DNA from: Streptomyces sp. NBC_00224
GTDB lineage: Bacteria; Actinomycetota; Actinomycetes; Streptomycetales; Streptomycetaceae
Length of the DNA: 64,000 bases
Assembly (NCBI RefSeq): GCF_041435195.1
Contig: NZ_CP108106.1
Coordinates: forward strand, 992,001 to 1,056,000
Direction: 5' to 3'
The position numbers were made by a program, and so were the translations under genes. Under the pieces are notes generated by a model that ran no database searches, had not been told where the DNA came from, and saw nothing but the letters and a program-made list of their open reading frames with translations. This document shows, piece by piece, positions 1 through 8,618 of the stretch; the first letter of the stretch is position 1; each line of letters opens with the position of its first letter.

Positions 1-116
1 ACGACTTCGGTATGACGGACGGACCCGGAGCCTTCGACACGCGCGGCCGTCTGGTGGACAGCGGCATTGATACGACCGTGACGTACGTGCGTCTGCCCCG
101 GCCACTGCGCGGCTGA
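1..116 (+). CDS. C-terminal fragment of an unidentified protein
   Basis: The reading frame that ends at the TGA at 114-116 is open to the left edge of the window. It encodes about 37 residues ending ...VTYVRLPRPLRG. The rest of the gene lies outside the window. I do not recognise the family from this tail. The frame has the high third-position GC expected of a real gene and ends about 45 bp before the convergent AraC gene stops. Confidence 0.5.
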   Translation, partial: DFGMTDGPGAFDTRGRLVDSGIDTTVTYVRLPRPLRG

Positions 117-160
117 ACTCAGGCGGAGGGCCTGCCCGGCTCCGCCGCCGGGCAGGCCCG

Positions 161-922
161 TCAGGGCGCACCTTGAGCTTCAGCGCGTCGCAAGGAGGCG
201 GGCGTCCGTCCGGTGAAGTCCCGTGCCGTACGGGTGAGGTGGGCCTGGTCGGCGAAGCCTGCGGTGGCTGCGGCCAGAGCGGCCGTCGACTCCGGCAGGC
301 CGGCGATCGCCGTACGCAGTCGGCCCCACCGGCGCAGGCGCGCAAGGGCGATGCCCACGTCCTGCCGGACCAGAGCGCGCAGCCGTGGAGCCGACAGACC
401 GACTTCGGTGGCGATGGCGGTGATGGGCATGTCCGGATCGCGCAACGTACACAGGTCGACAGCGTGGGCGACTCTCGGATCGAGCCGGGACGGGCGCCCG
501 GTGAGTGTCCGCAGTTCGGCGTATCCGGCGCCCAGGTCCACGCAGGTGCCGGGTCCGTCGGAATCGGTGGTGCCAAGTGCGGCGAGCAGGCGGCGGACCT
601 CGCCGGCACTGAGCCGTACCGGCCCCGGGCACGGGGGCAGCAGCCAGGAGTCGATGAACAGGGCGAGGTAGGGCGAGGTCGCCGTGCAGGAGTGGGCGAG
701 CTGGGGCGGAACGATCAACCCGGGCGCCGCCACCAAGGGCCGCCCCGGCTGGAGGAGTTCGGCGTGGCCGCCGATCGGCAGCACGGCTTTCCAGGCGGGC
801 AGCCGGTGTTGGGCGACGCGGAACGGGCGGGACTCGGCGAACATCGTCGCCTCGGGGCCGGTCGCGAAGACGATGCGGCGATCGTTTTGTTCAAGTACCC
901 AGGCACGAGGTGAACGGATCAT
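161..922 (-). CDS. AraC-family transcriptional regulator
   Basis: This encodes a 253-residue regulator. Residues from about 1-150 form a cupin-like sensing region with no recognisable ligand signature. The C-terminal ~100 residues carry the AraC double helix-turn-helix, visible as MPITAIATEVGLSAPRLRAL followed by a second helix pair ending GRTPASLRR. I chose the ATG at 922 because the protein homology appears to begin near there. The open frame runs further upstream, but that part would overlap the divergent DoxX gene. The two start codons are only 6 bp apart, so neither has room for a normal ribosome-binding site outside the other gene. It most likely regulates the divergent DoxX gene or itself. 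Confidence 0.8.
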   Translation of the reverse strand: MIRSPRAWVLEQNDRRIVFATGPEATMFAESRPFRVAQHRLPAWKAVLPIGGHAELLQPGRPLVAAPGLIVPPQLAHSCTATSPYLALFIDSWLLPPCPGPVRLSAGEVRRLLAALGTTDSDGPGTCVDLGAGYAELRTLTGRPSRLDPRVAHAVDLCTLRDPDMPITAIATEVGLSAPRLRALVRQDVGIALARLRRWGRLRTAIAGLPESTAALAAATAGFADQAHLTRTARDFTGRTPASLRRAEAQGAP

Positions 923-928
923 CGTGCC

Positions 929-1300
929 ATGCACGCTATCGCTTCCGTCGCCTTGGCGACGTTCCTGGTCGTCACGGGGGTCATGCATTTCCTGTCCCCC
1001 GGCTACTTCCGCACGCTGGTACCCGCATGGCTCGACCGGAAGCGGCTCCTGGTGGCCGGGAGCGGGGCGACTGAGGTGGTGGTGGGTGCGCTGGTGCTGG
1101 TACCGGGCGGCAGGCAGGCCGGGGGCTGGGCCGCCGCCGTCCTGATCACCTGTTACCTGGTGTCCCACGGGGACGCGCTACGACGGGCGCGGCCGGACCG
1201 GCCCCGGTTGCTGGAGCGGCCGGTCGGTGCGGTGGCCCGGCTGGTGGTGAACGTCCTGTACATCGCCTGGGCGGTGGCCGTGGCCGGATCCGCGCCCTGA
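929..1300 (+). CDS. DoxX-like integral membrane protein
   Basis: This is a 123-residue membrane protein with about four hydrophobic segments. The N-terminal pattern VMHFLSPGYFRTLVPAWL is typical of the DoxX/DoxD-like family, whose members are small four-helix membrane proteins of poorly defined function. The length fits the family. It is divergent from the AraC regulator with only 6 bp between start codons. A gap of about 115 bp separates it from the co-directional FAD oxidoreductase, so co-transcription is possible. Family assignment is good; substrate is unknown. Confidence 0.75.
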   Translation: MHAIASVALATFLVVTGVMHFLSPGYFRTLVPAWLDRKRLLVAGSGATEVVVGALVLVPGGRQAGGWAAAVLITCYLVSHGDALRRARPDRPRLLERPVGAVARLVVNVLYIAWAVAVAGSAP

Positions 1301-1416
1301 CGCCGACGCGCGGCGACCGATCGTCCGAGGCGGCGGCGAAGCCGCCCGCAGTCGCACCGGCAGTCGCACCCATAGTCGCCCGCAGTCGCCCCCGTAGTCA
1401 CAGAGGAAGTCATGCC

Positions 1417-2541
1417 ATGAGTCATCGCATCGTCGTCGTGGGCGCCGGATACGCCGGTCTGCGGGCAGCCGAGCGCCTCGCCCGCAAGCTGCGTCGCAGC
1501 GACGTCACGGTCACTCTGGTCAACGCCTCGGACCGGTTCGTGGAACGGGTCCGGCTCCATCAACTGGCCGCCGGGCAGCGGCTGGTGACGCGGTCATTGC
1601 GGCAACGCCTCGCCGGTACCTCGGTTCAGCTGGTCGTCGCCCGCGTGACCGCGATCGATGCCACTGCCCGGACCGTACGCCTTGACGTCGCACCCCGAGT
1701 GATCGGCTACGACACCCTGGTGTACGCGGCGGGCAGCCTGGCTCGGTTCGACGCCGTCCCGGGGGCGGCCGAGCACGCGTACACCGTCACCGACCTTGAG
1801 CAGGCGACGCGGTTGCGGCACAGGGTTGCCGAGGTGGCGTCGGGCGGCACTGTCGCGGTGGTGGGCGCAGGGCTGACCGGGCTGGAGACCGCCTCGGAAC
1901 TGGCCGCGACTTACCCTGAGTTGGGGGTCCGGCTGTTCACCGGTGGCGATGGTGTGGGGTCCGGACTCGTGCCGCGAGCTCAGAGCCATGTGCGGCGCGC
2001 TCTGGACCGGCTGGGCGTCTCGATTCACCCCGGGACCGTTGTCGGGGCGGTACGCAAGGACGGCCTGGACACCCTTGATGGCGCGTCGTTCGCCGCTGAC
2101 GCCGTCGTGTGGACCACTGGGTTCCGAGCGCCGGAGCTGGCGCGTACGGCGGGATTCGCCACGGACGAGAACGGCCGGATGCTCGTCGACGCCACCTTGC
2201 GCTCGGTGTCGCACCCTGAGGTGTACGCCGTGGGCGACGCGGCGGCCGGTATCTCCGTGGGTGGGGCGCCGAGCCGCATGTCCTGCCAGGCGGCCCTGCC
2301 CATGGGCCGGGGCGTGGCCGACGTCGTTGCGGCGCGGTGGGCAGGCCGGGAGCCAGAACCCGTACGGATCGGTTACGCCTTCACCAACATCAGCCTTGGC
2401 CGGCAGGATGGCATCGTCCAGTTCACCCACGCCGACGACCGCCCGCGCAGGCTCGTCCTGACGGGACGCGCCGCGGCCGCCTTCAAGGAGACGGTGGTGC
2501 GGAGCACGGTGGGATTCGTCGCCCCGGGCGCGGGAGCGTGA
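1417..2541 (+). CDS. FAD-dependent NAD(P)H oxidoreductase (NDH-2-like)
   Basis: This 374-residue flavoprotein has the two-dinucleotide-fold layout of the pyridine nucleotide-disulfide/NDH-2 group. The N-terminal FAD motif is GAGYAG at residues 9-14. A second Rossmann motif, VVGAGLTGLE, near residue 150 should bind NAD(P)H. The late FAD motif VYAVGDAAAG lies near residue 270. There are no redox-active CxxC cysteines and no C-terminal membrane helix, so a soluble or peripheral NADH:quinone or NADH:acceptor reductase is likely. The ATG follows GAGGAAGTC with usable spacing. It sits downstream of the DoxX gene in the same direction and converges on the TetR gene. Confidence 0.85.
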   Translation: MSHRIVVVGAGYAGLRAAERLARKLRRSDVTVTLVNASDRFVERVRLHQLAAGQRLVTRSLRQRLAGTSVQLVVARVTAIDATARTVRLDVAPRVIGYDTLVYAAGSLARFDAVPGAAEHAYTVTDLEQATRLRHRVAEVASGGTVAVVGAGLTGLETASELAATYPELGVRLFTGGDGVGSGLVPRAQSHVRRALDRLGVSIHPGTVVGAVRKDGLDTLDGASFAADAVVWTTGFRAPELARTAGFATDENGRMLVDATLRSVSHPEVYAVGDAAAGISVGGAPSRMSCQAALPMGRGVADVVAARWAGREPEPVRIGYAFTNISLGRQDGIVQFTHADDRPRRLVLTGRAAAAFKETVVRSTVGFVAPGAGA

Positions 2542-2565
2542 CCGGGGGTGGGGCCGCCTGTGAAG

Positions 2566-3207
2566 TCAGATGCCGCGCTCGATCATGTCGATGACGTGCT
2601 GGCCCGCGTCGTGGGCCTGGGTGGGGTGGAGGCCGCGGAGGGGGCCGTCGATGACGAGCACGGCGAGGCCGTGGACGGCCGACCAGGCGAGGAACTCGGC
2701 ACCGGGGCGCCGGTCTTCGGGCAACAGGCCCGTCTCCACGAGGCCGTCGAGGGCGGCGCCGAGCAGTTCGAAGGGGGTTTTGCCGTTGCTTCCGGCGGCG
2801 TCGTCGTCCGCGGCGTGGGTCATGTCGCCGGGGACGTGGAAGGCGGCCCGGAAGAGGCCGGGCTCCTCCTGGGCGAAGCGCAGATAGCCGGTGCCGACCG
2901 CACGGAAGCGGGCGCGGGCGGCGGTCTTCTCGTCCGCGGTCGGCGCCACGGCGGCCTGTTCGGCCTCCATGGTGCGGGCGACCTGGGCCATGGCGGCCTG
3001 GGAGACGGCGTGCAAGAGGGCGCCGCGATCGGCGAAGTGGCGGTAGGCGGCGTTGGGCGCGACGCCCGCGTGGCGGGTGGTCGCGCGCAGCACCACGGCC
3101 TCGGGGCCGCCCTGGCGGGCCAGTTCGACGCCTGCCTGGATCAGGGCGTTGCGGAGGTCGCCGTGGCGGTAGGTGCTCCGCTTCGGTGTACCGGTGTCCG
3201 GGACCAT
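2566..3207 (-). CDS. TetR/AcrR-family transcriptional regulator
   Basis: This is a 213-residue TetR repressor. The N-terminal helix-turn-helix spans about residues 10-60, with RATTRHAGVAPNAAYRHFAD as the recognition region. The C-terminal ligand domain resembles the TetR_C_33/WHG type. The frame opens 10 codons earlier, but the ATG at 3207 is preceded by GGAG at good spacing and starts MVPDTG. It is divergent from the DHFR-family gene, and an inverted repeat ACATG-N8-CATGT at 3310-3327 in the shared intergenic region could be its operator. Confidence 0.85.
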   Translation of the reverse strand: MVPDTGTPKRSTYRHGDLRNALIQAGVELARQGGPEAVVLRATTRHAGVAPNAAYRHFADRGALLHAVSQAAMAQVARTMEAEQAAVAPTADEKTAARARFRAVGTGYLRFAQEEPGLFRAAFHVPGDMTHAADDDAAGSNGKTPFELLGAALDGLVETGLLPEDRRPGAEFLAWSAVHGLAVLVIDGPLRGLHPTQAHDAGQHVIDMIERGI

Positions 3208-3309
3208 CACCAACTCCAATGTGGACAGCATCCACATAGTTCAACTAGGCTGACGCAAGATCACTCGGGGGGCGCGGATCTTCGCACTCCTCGAATGTGA
3301 ACATCGTAC

Positions 3310-3327
3310 ACATGGGCATCTACATGT
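3310..3327. promoter_or_regulatory. Candidate TetR operator
   Basis: An inverted repeat, ACATG, 8 bp, CATGT, lies between the divergent TetR and DHFR-family genes, about 25 bp upstream of the latter's start. Its place and symmetry suit a TetR-family operator, but no footprint or homologous site supports it. Confidence 0.3.
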
Positions 3328-3351
3328 CCGTTGCCAAGGGGGAGTCACCGC

Positions 3352-3903
3352 ATGCGCAAGATCATCGCGTCCGTCTACATCACGCTCGACGGCGTCATCG
3401 AGAACCCGTCCTGGTCGGCCCCGTTCTTCAACGACGAAGCCGCCAAGTTCGCCCAGGCCCAGCTGTTCGCCGCCGACGCCCTCCTGCTCGGCCGCGTCAC
3501 CTACCAGGGATTCGCCGCTGCCTGGCCGACGATCACCGACGAGGACGGCTTCGCCGACCGTATGAACAGCATGCGCAAGTACGTGGCCACCACCACGCTC
3601 GACACCGCCGAGTGGAACGCCACTCTCCTCGCCGGCGACGTCCCGGCCGCCGTGACCGAGCTGAAGCAGCAGGACGGCGGGGACCTGCTCGTCTACGGCA
3701 GCGGCGACCTCGTCAACACGCTGCTCGAAGCCGACCTCGTCGACGAGCTCCGGCTGTGGACCCACCCCGTCATCGAGGGCACCGGGAAGCGTCTGTTCAC
3801 CGCGGCTTCCCCGAAGAAGACCCTCCAGCTGATCAGCACCACCACCTTCAGCACCGGCGCCCAGGTCCTCGCCTACGCGCCCGTCGCCCCGGCCGACCAG
3901 TAG
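3352..3903 (+). CDS. Dihydrofolate reductase-family protein (RibD C-terminal type)
   Basis: This is a 183-residue NADPH-dependent reductase-like protein. It starts MRKIIASVYITLDGVIENP, the signature of the small RibD_C/DHFR-like proteins common in actinobacteria, and includes LLLGRVTYQGFAAAWP and DLLVYGSGDLVNTLLE, typical NADPH-fold elements. A purine-rich AAGGGGGAG lies about 8 bp before the ATG at 3352, which I prefer over an upstream TTG. The true substrate in this group is usually unknown and it should not be read as the housekeeping DHFR. It is divergent from the TetR regulator, and the DUF4287-like gene follows after 53 bp. Confidence 0.85.
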   Translation: MRKIIASVYITLDGVIENPSWSAPFFNDEAAKFAQAQLFAADALLLGRVTYQGFAAAWPTITDEDGFADRMNSMRKYVATTTLDTAEWNATLLAGDVPAAVTELKQQDGGDLLVYGSGDLVNTLLEADLVDELRLWTHPVIEGTGKRLFTAASPKKTLQLISTTTFSTGAQVLAYAPVAPADQ

Positions 3904-3956
3904 CCGCCCGCGCGGCAGACGCCCGCAAACACCCCTCGGAACGGCAGGACACCGAC

Positions 3957-4169
3957 ATGACCGACAGTGCCAACGGCCCCGCCAGCTACTTCCCTTCCAT
4001 CGAGGCGAAGTACGGCCACCCCATCGCGCATTGGAAGGAACTCATCTCCTCCTCGCCCCTGACCAAGCACATGGAACTCGTCGCCTGGCTCAAGACGGAA
4101 CACAGCTTGGGGCACGGCCACGCCAACGCCCTCGTGGCGCACACCCTTGCCGAGAACACCGGCAAGTGA
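3957..4169 (+). CDS. DUF4287-like small protein
   Basis: This is a 70-residue soluble protein. The core, YFPSIEAKYGHPIAHWKEL followed by HMELVAWLKTEHSLGHGHANALVAH, matches the small DUF4287 proteins (family known, function not). It follows the DHFR-family gene by 53 bp in the same direction and is probably in its operon. It converges on the quinone oxidoreductase gene. Confidence 0.8.
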   Translation: MTDSANGPASYFPSIEAKYGHPIAHWKELISSSPLTKHMELVAWLKTEHSLGHGHANALVAHTLAENTGK

Positions 4170-4293
4170 ACCGGCCCACCCCTCGCCCAGTCCGGCCTCT
4201 GCCGCTCCGCGAGCCCACTCGGTCCGACTGATCCCCGCAAGGCAACGCATGACATGGTCCGAGCGCATGGTGGTGTGTGATGGCGCAGGGGCG

Positions 4294-5214
4294 CTAGACG
4301 GTCAGGACGATCTTTCCTCGGGTGCGGCCCGCCTGGCTCAGGCGCCACGCTTCGGCGGTCTCGGCCAGCGGCAGCGCGTGTTCCACGGGCACCGTCAGCT
4401 TGCCCGCGTCCGCGAGCGCGGCGAGTTCCGTCAGATCACCGGCATCGGGGCGTACCCAAACATAGTGGCCGCCCCTGGCCGCGGCCTCACCGTCGGTGAT
4501 GGACGCGACCCGGTCGCGCTTGCGGAGCAGCTGCTGCGAGACGTCGACCGCGCCCTCGCCGACGAAGTCGAGGGCGGCATCGACGCCGTCGGGTGCCAGG
4601 GCCCGTACCCGATCGGCGAGCCCGTCCCCGTAGGTGACCGGTTCCGCACCGAGCTCGCGGAGGAAGTCGTGGTTGCGTTCACTCGCGGTGCCGATCACCC
4701 GGGCGCCGAGCGCGACGGCGATCTGCACGCCGAGCGAGCCGACGCCGCCGGCCGCGGCGTGGATCAACACGGTCTCGCCCTTGGCCAGACCGACCCGCTT
4801 GATCGTCTGCTGGGCGGTGAGCCCCGCGAGCGGCGCTCCGGCGGCCTGCTCCCAGGTCAGCGCGGCGGGCTTCCTGGCCAAGGTGCGCACGGGCGCGGCG
4901 ACGAGTTCGGCGTACGTGCCGTTCTGCGCCCAGTCCTTGCGCACATACCCGAAGACCTCGTCCCCCACCGCGAACTCCGTCGCGTCCAGGCCCACGCGTT
5001 CCACCACACCGGACACGTCCCAGCCGGAGATCAGCGGGAAACGGACTTCCATGATCGGGTCCAGGTAACCGGCGGCGAGTTTCCAGTCGACCGGATTGAC
5101 CCCGGCCGCCTTCACCCGGACGAGGACCTCACCGGGCGCGACCTTGGGATCGGGCAGCTCGACCAGCCGCAGGTCGTCGGCCGCTCCGTACGATTCAAGC
5201 GCGATTGCCTTCAT
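4294..5214 (-). CDS. NADP-dependent zinc-type/quinone oxidoreductase (MDR family)
   Basis: This is a 306-residue medium-chain dehydrogenase/reductase of the quinone oxidoreductase type. The N-terminal GroES-like fold is seen in APGEVLVRVKAAGVNPVDWK. The NADPH-binding Rossmann motif AAAGGVGSLGVQIA lies near residue 150. The structural-zinc cysteine cluster of alcohol dehydrogenases is absent, as expected for quinone reductases. The frame extends upstream, but the family N-terminus MKAIALESYG fixes the start at 5214. Substrate unknown. It stands alone between a convergent operon and a short gap. Confidence 0.88.
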   Translation of the reverse strand: MKAIALESYGAADDLRLVELPDPKVAPGEVLVRVKAAGVNPVDWKLAAGYLDPIMEVRFPLISGWDVSGVVERVGLDATEFAVGDEVFGYVRKDWAQNGTYAELVAAPVRTLARKPAALTWEQAAGAPLAGLTAQQTIKRVGLAKGETVLIHAAAGGVGSLGVQIAVALGARVIGTASERNHDFLRELGAEPVTYGDGLADRVRALAPDGVDAALDFVGEGAVDVSQQLLRKRDRVASITDGEAAARGGHYVWVRPDAGDLTELAALADAGKLTVPVEHALPLAETAEAWRLSQAGRTRGKIVLTV

Positions 5215-5371
5215 GGCCCAGGACCGCTTCCCGGCCGGTCGCTGCGTTCCGGCCCAGTCGATGGGGGGACTCTCCCCCTCCTGTGTCCAGCATTCACACG
5301 GCTGCGCCACATGGGCAACTCCACCCTGGCACCTGCTCGCCGGCTGTGTCTCAGGGGCCGGCGGCCTCTCG

Positions 5372-5572
5372 TCACGGCTTGGGCACCGCCGGTGGGGCAG
5401 GCGCGAGGACGTAACCGCTGACCAGCTTGGCGAGACCGAGTACGCAGTCCAAGGCGATGGCCGTGGACTGCGAGGTGCCGCCGCGCGCGATGATCAGGAC
5501 GACACCGATCACGAGAACGGCAAGAAAAGTCAGGTAATGGCGGCGGAGTGACGTCGCGAAGTCGATCGGCAT
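5372..5572 (-). CDS. Small single-pass membrane protein, unknown function
   Basis: This encodes 66 residues starting MPIDFATSLRRHYLTFLAV. One clear hydrophobic helix (about residues 14-29) follows a positively charged N-terminus, and a second, weaker hydrophobic stretch ends in a Pro/Ala tail. A strong ribosome-binding site, GGAAGGTGAG, precedes the ATG, which makes this a credible gene despite its size. It may be the small holin-like or uncharacterised membrane type common in Streptomyces. No family recognised. Confidence 0.6.
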   Translation of the reverse strand: MPIDFATSLRRHYLTFLAVLVIGVVLIIARGGTSQSTAIALDCVLGLAKLVSGYVLAPAPPAVPKP

Positions 5573-5789
5573 GTCTGTCTCACCTTCCTGGGCACTGCTG
5601 GACCGAGGTGTCCTCCATTCGACTGGCCGCCGATGCCTGCCGTCCAGGAAATCCAACGGGCCTCGATGTGCCTGGAAGGGGCCAGAAGTTCCGCCTACTT
5701 CAGCGGAATTCGGTGAAGTTCCACGCCCTCGGCGTACGAGATGCGAGCATCTCGGCCATCCGGCTTGTGTCAGGCGCTTGGGGGGAAAC

Positions 5790-6608
5790 ATGCAGGGCTA
5801 CCCACGCGGTGCGCTGCCGCCTGTGCAGCGGTTCGCCGCGGAGCTGCGACGGCTGCGCATCGCCGCAGGAGACCCTCAGCTCAAGACGATCGCTGCGCGG
5901 GCGCAGTGCAGTCAGGCGACGGTCTCCGAAACGCTCAACGGCCGTCGCCTGCCCAGTGAGACCGTCACCCGTCGGCTGGTCACCGCTTTGGGCGGCGACT
6001 GGGCGCGGTGGAAGGAGCTCTGGCGGGAGGTCCGGACCGAGCTGGACGAGCTGAAACACCCTGCGCCGCAGACGCCGCAGACGCTGCAGGCCGACATGGT
6101 CTGCTACCCGGACCCTCCCGCCTTCTACCGCGCCGCGGCCGACCGGGTCCGCGCCGCCCGACACGAGATCCGTCTCACCTACGTACGGCTCCATCCTCCC
6201 GGCCAGTGGGTCGACTCGGAGGTGACTGCCTACTACGAGACGTTGTTGCAGTGGGCCAGGGAGACCAGCGAGTCCGCCAGCGTCCGGCGCATCATCGGCG
6301 TTCCGGAGCGCGACGGCGTGCCGCCGCCGGCCTATCTGGCCTGGCTGCAAGAACATCAGGAAGAAGTCAGGGACCTGTACACCTACGAGGCACGGGTTAT
6401 GTCCTGGAACAGCTCCTGCGCCTGGCACAACACCGCCCTCATAGACGACTCCGTCACCTTTCTCTCCTTTTCCGGTGCCGGCCGCCAACAACTCACCGGG
6501 TTCAGCGTCGAAGGGCCCGTCTTCCTGGCGTACTTCGCGTCCATTTTCGACCGTGCCTGGGGCGCATTGCGGACTCTCGACGAATACGTGGCCAGGCAGA
6601 GCCGGTGA
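5790..6608 (+). CDS. XRE-type helix-turn-helix regulator with DUF5919 domain
   Basis: This is a 272-residue protein. The N-terminal ~75 residues contain an XRE/Cro helix-turn-helix, with RAQCSQATVSETLNGRRLPS as the DNA-reading part. After a short proline-rich linker, residues ~95-265 match DUF5919, a domain that follows such HTH regions in actinobacteria. The open frame begins far upstream, but GGGGGGAA just before the ATG at 5790 and the domain start support this site. Ligand and targets are unknown. It is divergent from the small membrane protein gene, with 217 bp between. Confidence 0.75.
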   Translation: MQGYPRGALPPVQRFAAELRRLRIAAGDPQLKTIAARAQCSQATVSETLNGRRLPSETVTRRLVTALGGDWARWKELWREVRTELDELKHPAPQTPQTLQADMVCYPDPPAFYRAAADRVRAARHEIRLTYVRLHPPGQWVDSEVTAYYETLLQWARETSESASVRRIIGVPERDGVPPPAYLAWLQEHQEEVRDLYTYEARVMSWNSSCAWHNTALIDDSVTFLSFSGAGRQQLTGFSVEGPVFLAYFASIFDRAWGALRTLDEYVARQSR

Positions 6609-6649
6609 CGGCACACCAACGACCCCGGCAGGCGACTTGGTGCGGGCTC

Positions 6650-8512
6650 TCAACTCGCCGTCAGCGCGAAGGCGAGCAGCGCGGTGGAGGTGAAGTCGTC
6701 GGCCGGCTCCACCGTCTGCCACGCGCCGACGTGGTCGAGGTAGCGGGCACCCTTGCCGTCGAAGCGCTTCCAGGTGTCCGTTCCGTACGCGCAGGGGCGC
6801 ATCGTGTCGAAGGAGTTGAGCTCGGACAGCTTGGCCGCCGCGTTCGGGCCGTTGACCACCGCACCGCGCAGCGGGGTGCCGGTCAGGTTGGCTGCCTGGT
6901 GCTCGGGGCAGTGCGGATACGTCTCGCCCGCGCCGACCATGAAACCGGTGCCCCAGGCGTTGGCCCCCAGCGCCCAGCCGCGCTGACGCTCGGCGAAGGC
7001 GTCGTAGCGGTGGTCGCTGGTCGCCTTCGCGTACAGCCGGGCGGTGGCGACAAGACCGAAGGTGTGCGGCACCGCGTCGAAATCCGTGTAGACGGCGCCC
7101 GCCCGGAACGGGTCCTTGGCCGCCCGACTCTCACCGTCCGACAGTTGCCGCCGCAGATCGGCCACGGCCGCGCCGGACGGCGCAAGGCGCAGCAGGTCGG
7201 CGTGGGCGAGGGCGCTGACATCGGCGACGCCGAGTGTGCCGCGCGCGTCCGACGCGATGTATTTACGCGCCCACTCCCCCGCCTCGCGCTGCCAACCCCC
7301 AGCCCGACCGTCGTCCACCTGCCGTGCTGCCAGAGCCAGTTCGACGGCGCCGAACTCCATGTCGTCCTGCCAGGACTCCTCCGGGTAGAAGCCGTGCGGG
7401 AACGCGGTCACCAGCTCGCCCGAGTGCTCGGTGTCGGCCTGCCCGTAGACGGCCGCGGCCTTCTCCAGCCACCGCCGGGCCCGCTCCGGGTTGTCCTTGG
7501 CGTCCGCCTGGGCGGCGAGCGCGAAGGTCCCGGCGACCCGGCCCGCCAGGTTGGGGCTGATCGGCCGGCCCGGCTCGTTCGCCCGGAAGACCGGCCGGTG
7601 CTTGATGGTGTGGTCGGGGTCGCCCTCGCGTACGTCCAGCGCGTCGTCCGCCTCCGGCAGCCGCCAGACGTCGTGGTCGCTGCGGAACTCCTTGCTGCCC
7701 GCGCCGATCCCGACCTGGGCGTAGAGCGTGCCGGTACGTCCGTCCCACATCCGGTCGAGCCAGGCCAGGCCGTGGCGCGCCTCGGCGGCGAGCCCCGGCA
7801 CGTCGCCGAACGAACGCTGGGCGAGCAGCAGTTGGGCGGTCGAGTAGGACGCGGTGTGGGTGAACTTGAGGAAGTCGCCCGCGTCGAACCAGCCGCCCGA
7901 GACGTCGACGGGCCCACTCACGCGCCGCAGCGGCTCGGTCAGTTCGGTGCCCTCGTCGTTGTAGCGGGGCGTGGCGTACACGGTCGCCTCGCGGTCCGCG
8001 AGGTGGGAGGGCTTGCGCTCCAGTACGCCGGGTACGACGTCGGCGCCGTCGCGCTGGGCCTGGAAGAACCGCACGTTCTCGGCTGCCAGGCCGCGCATCA
8101 GCTCACCGGACGGGGCGACCTTGAAGTGCGGCGAGGTGCCGTTGGCGGCTCCGGTCAGCTCGACCCGGTAGGTGCCGGGGGCGGTCAGCGCCGTGAGGTC
8201 GAGGGTACGGACCGTGTCGTACGCCGCGTTCCAGCCGCCGGTGCGAGGTCCGGTCCTGCCGCTCAGGACCGTACGGCCCGACTCGTCGACCACCTGGAAG
8301 CCCGCGCTCGCGAGCGCGTCGTCGTCCCCGCCCATGACGAACGCCTCCTTGGAACCACCGGTGAGGTATCCGGCCTGGTTCACCCGGACCACGACCGGAT
8401 GTGCCTCGACCCCCCGCGAGGGCAGGGCGTACCAGACGGCTCCGGAGCCGATGAGGACGGCGGTGGCCAGGGTGACGGATGCGGCGCGCGGGCGCCTGGC
8501 TTTCGCGAACAT
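6650..8512 (-). CDS. Glycoside hydrolase family 9 (endoglucanase-type), exported
   Basis: This is a 620-residue secreted or membrane-anchored glycosidase. An N-terminal signal-anchor (about residues 10-30) is followed by a CelD-type immunoglobulin-like domain (about 40-130) and a GH9 catalytic (alpha/alpha)6 domain. The motif GGWFDAGDFLKF carries the DAGD nucleophile-water aspartates. FMVGAGETYPHCPEHQ matches GH9 signature 1, and YLDHVGAWQTVEPADDF near the C-terminus supplies the catalytic acid Glu of signature 2, with the usual Asn after it replaced by Thr. Expected to cleave beta-1,4-glucans. No cellulose-binding module is visible. The two-component genes lie 106 bp upstream in the same direction. 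Confidence 0.88.
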   Translation of the reverse strand: MFAKARRPRAASVTLATAVLIGSGAVWYALPSRGVEAHPVVVRVNQAGYLTGGSKEAFVMGGDDDALASAGFQVVDESGRTVLSGRTGPRTGGWNAAYDTVRTLDLTALTAPGTYRVELTGAANGTSPHFKVAPSGELMRGLAAENVRFFQAQRDGADVVPGVLERKPSHLADREATVYATPRYNDEGTELTEPLRRVSGPVDVSGGWFDAGDFLKFTHTASYSTAQLLLAQRSFGDVPGLAAEARHGLAWLDRMWDGRTGTLYAQVGIGAGSKEFRSDHDVWRLPEADDALDVREGDPDHTIKHRPVFRANEPGRPISPNLAGRVAGTFALAAQADAKDNPERARRWLEKAAAVYGQADTEHSGELVTAFPHGFYPEESWQDDMEFGAVELALAARQVDDGRAGGWQREAGEWARKYIASDARGTLGVADVSALAHADLLRLAPSGAAVADLRRQLSDGESRAAKDPFRAGAVYTDFDAVPHTFGLVATARLYAKATSDHRYDAFAERQRGWALGANAWGTGFMVGAGETYPHCPEHQAANLTGTPLRGAVVNGPNAAAKLSELNSFDTMRPCAYGTDTWKRFDGKGARYLDHVGAWQTVEPADDFTSTALLAFALTAS

Positions 8513-8618
8513 GCGGCCAGACTGGCGGACGCATCATGAGGAGAAGATGAGGGCGCCCGCCATACGGAGACACTCCCCCGTGCGGACGGATTGCCCGCTC
8601 ACGAACCGCCCGGCCGAC

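Noticed and set aside
6008..8539. 843-codon open frame on + over the GH9 gene
   Set aside because: Antisense to a well-supported GH9 enzyme; Arg/Gly/Pro-rich composition is the usual high-GC shadow.
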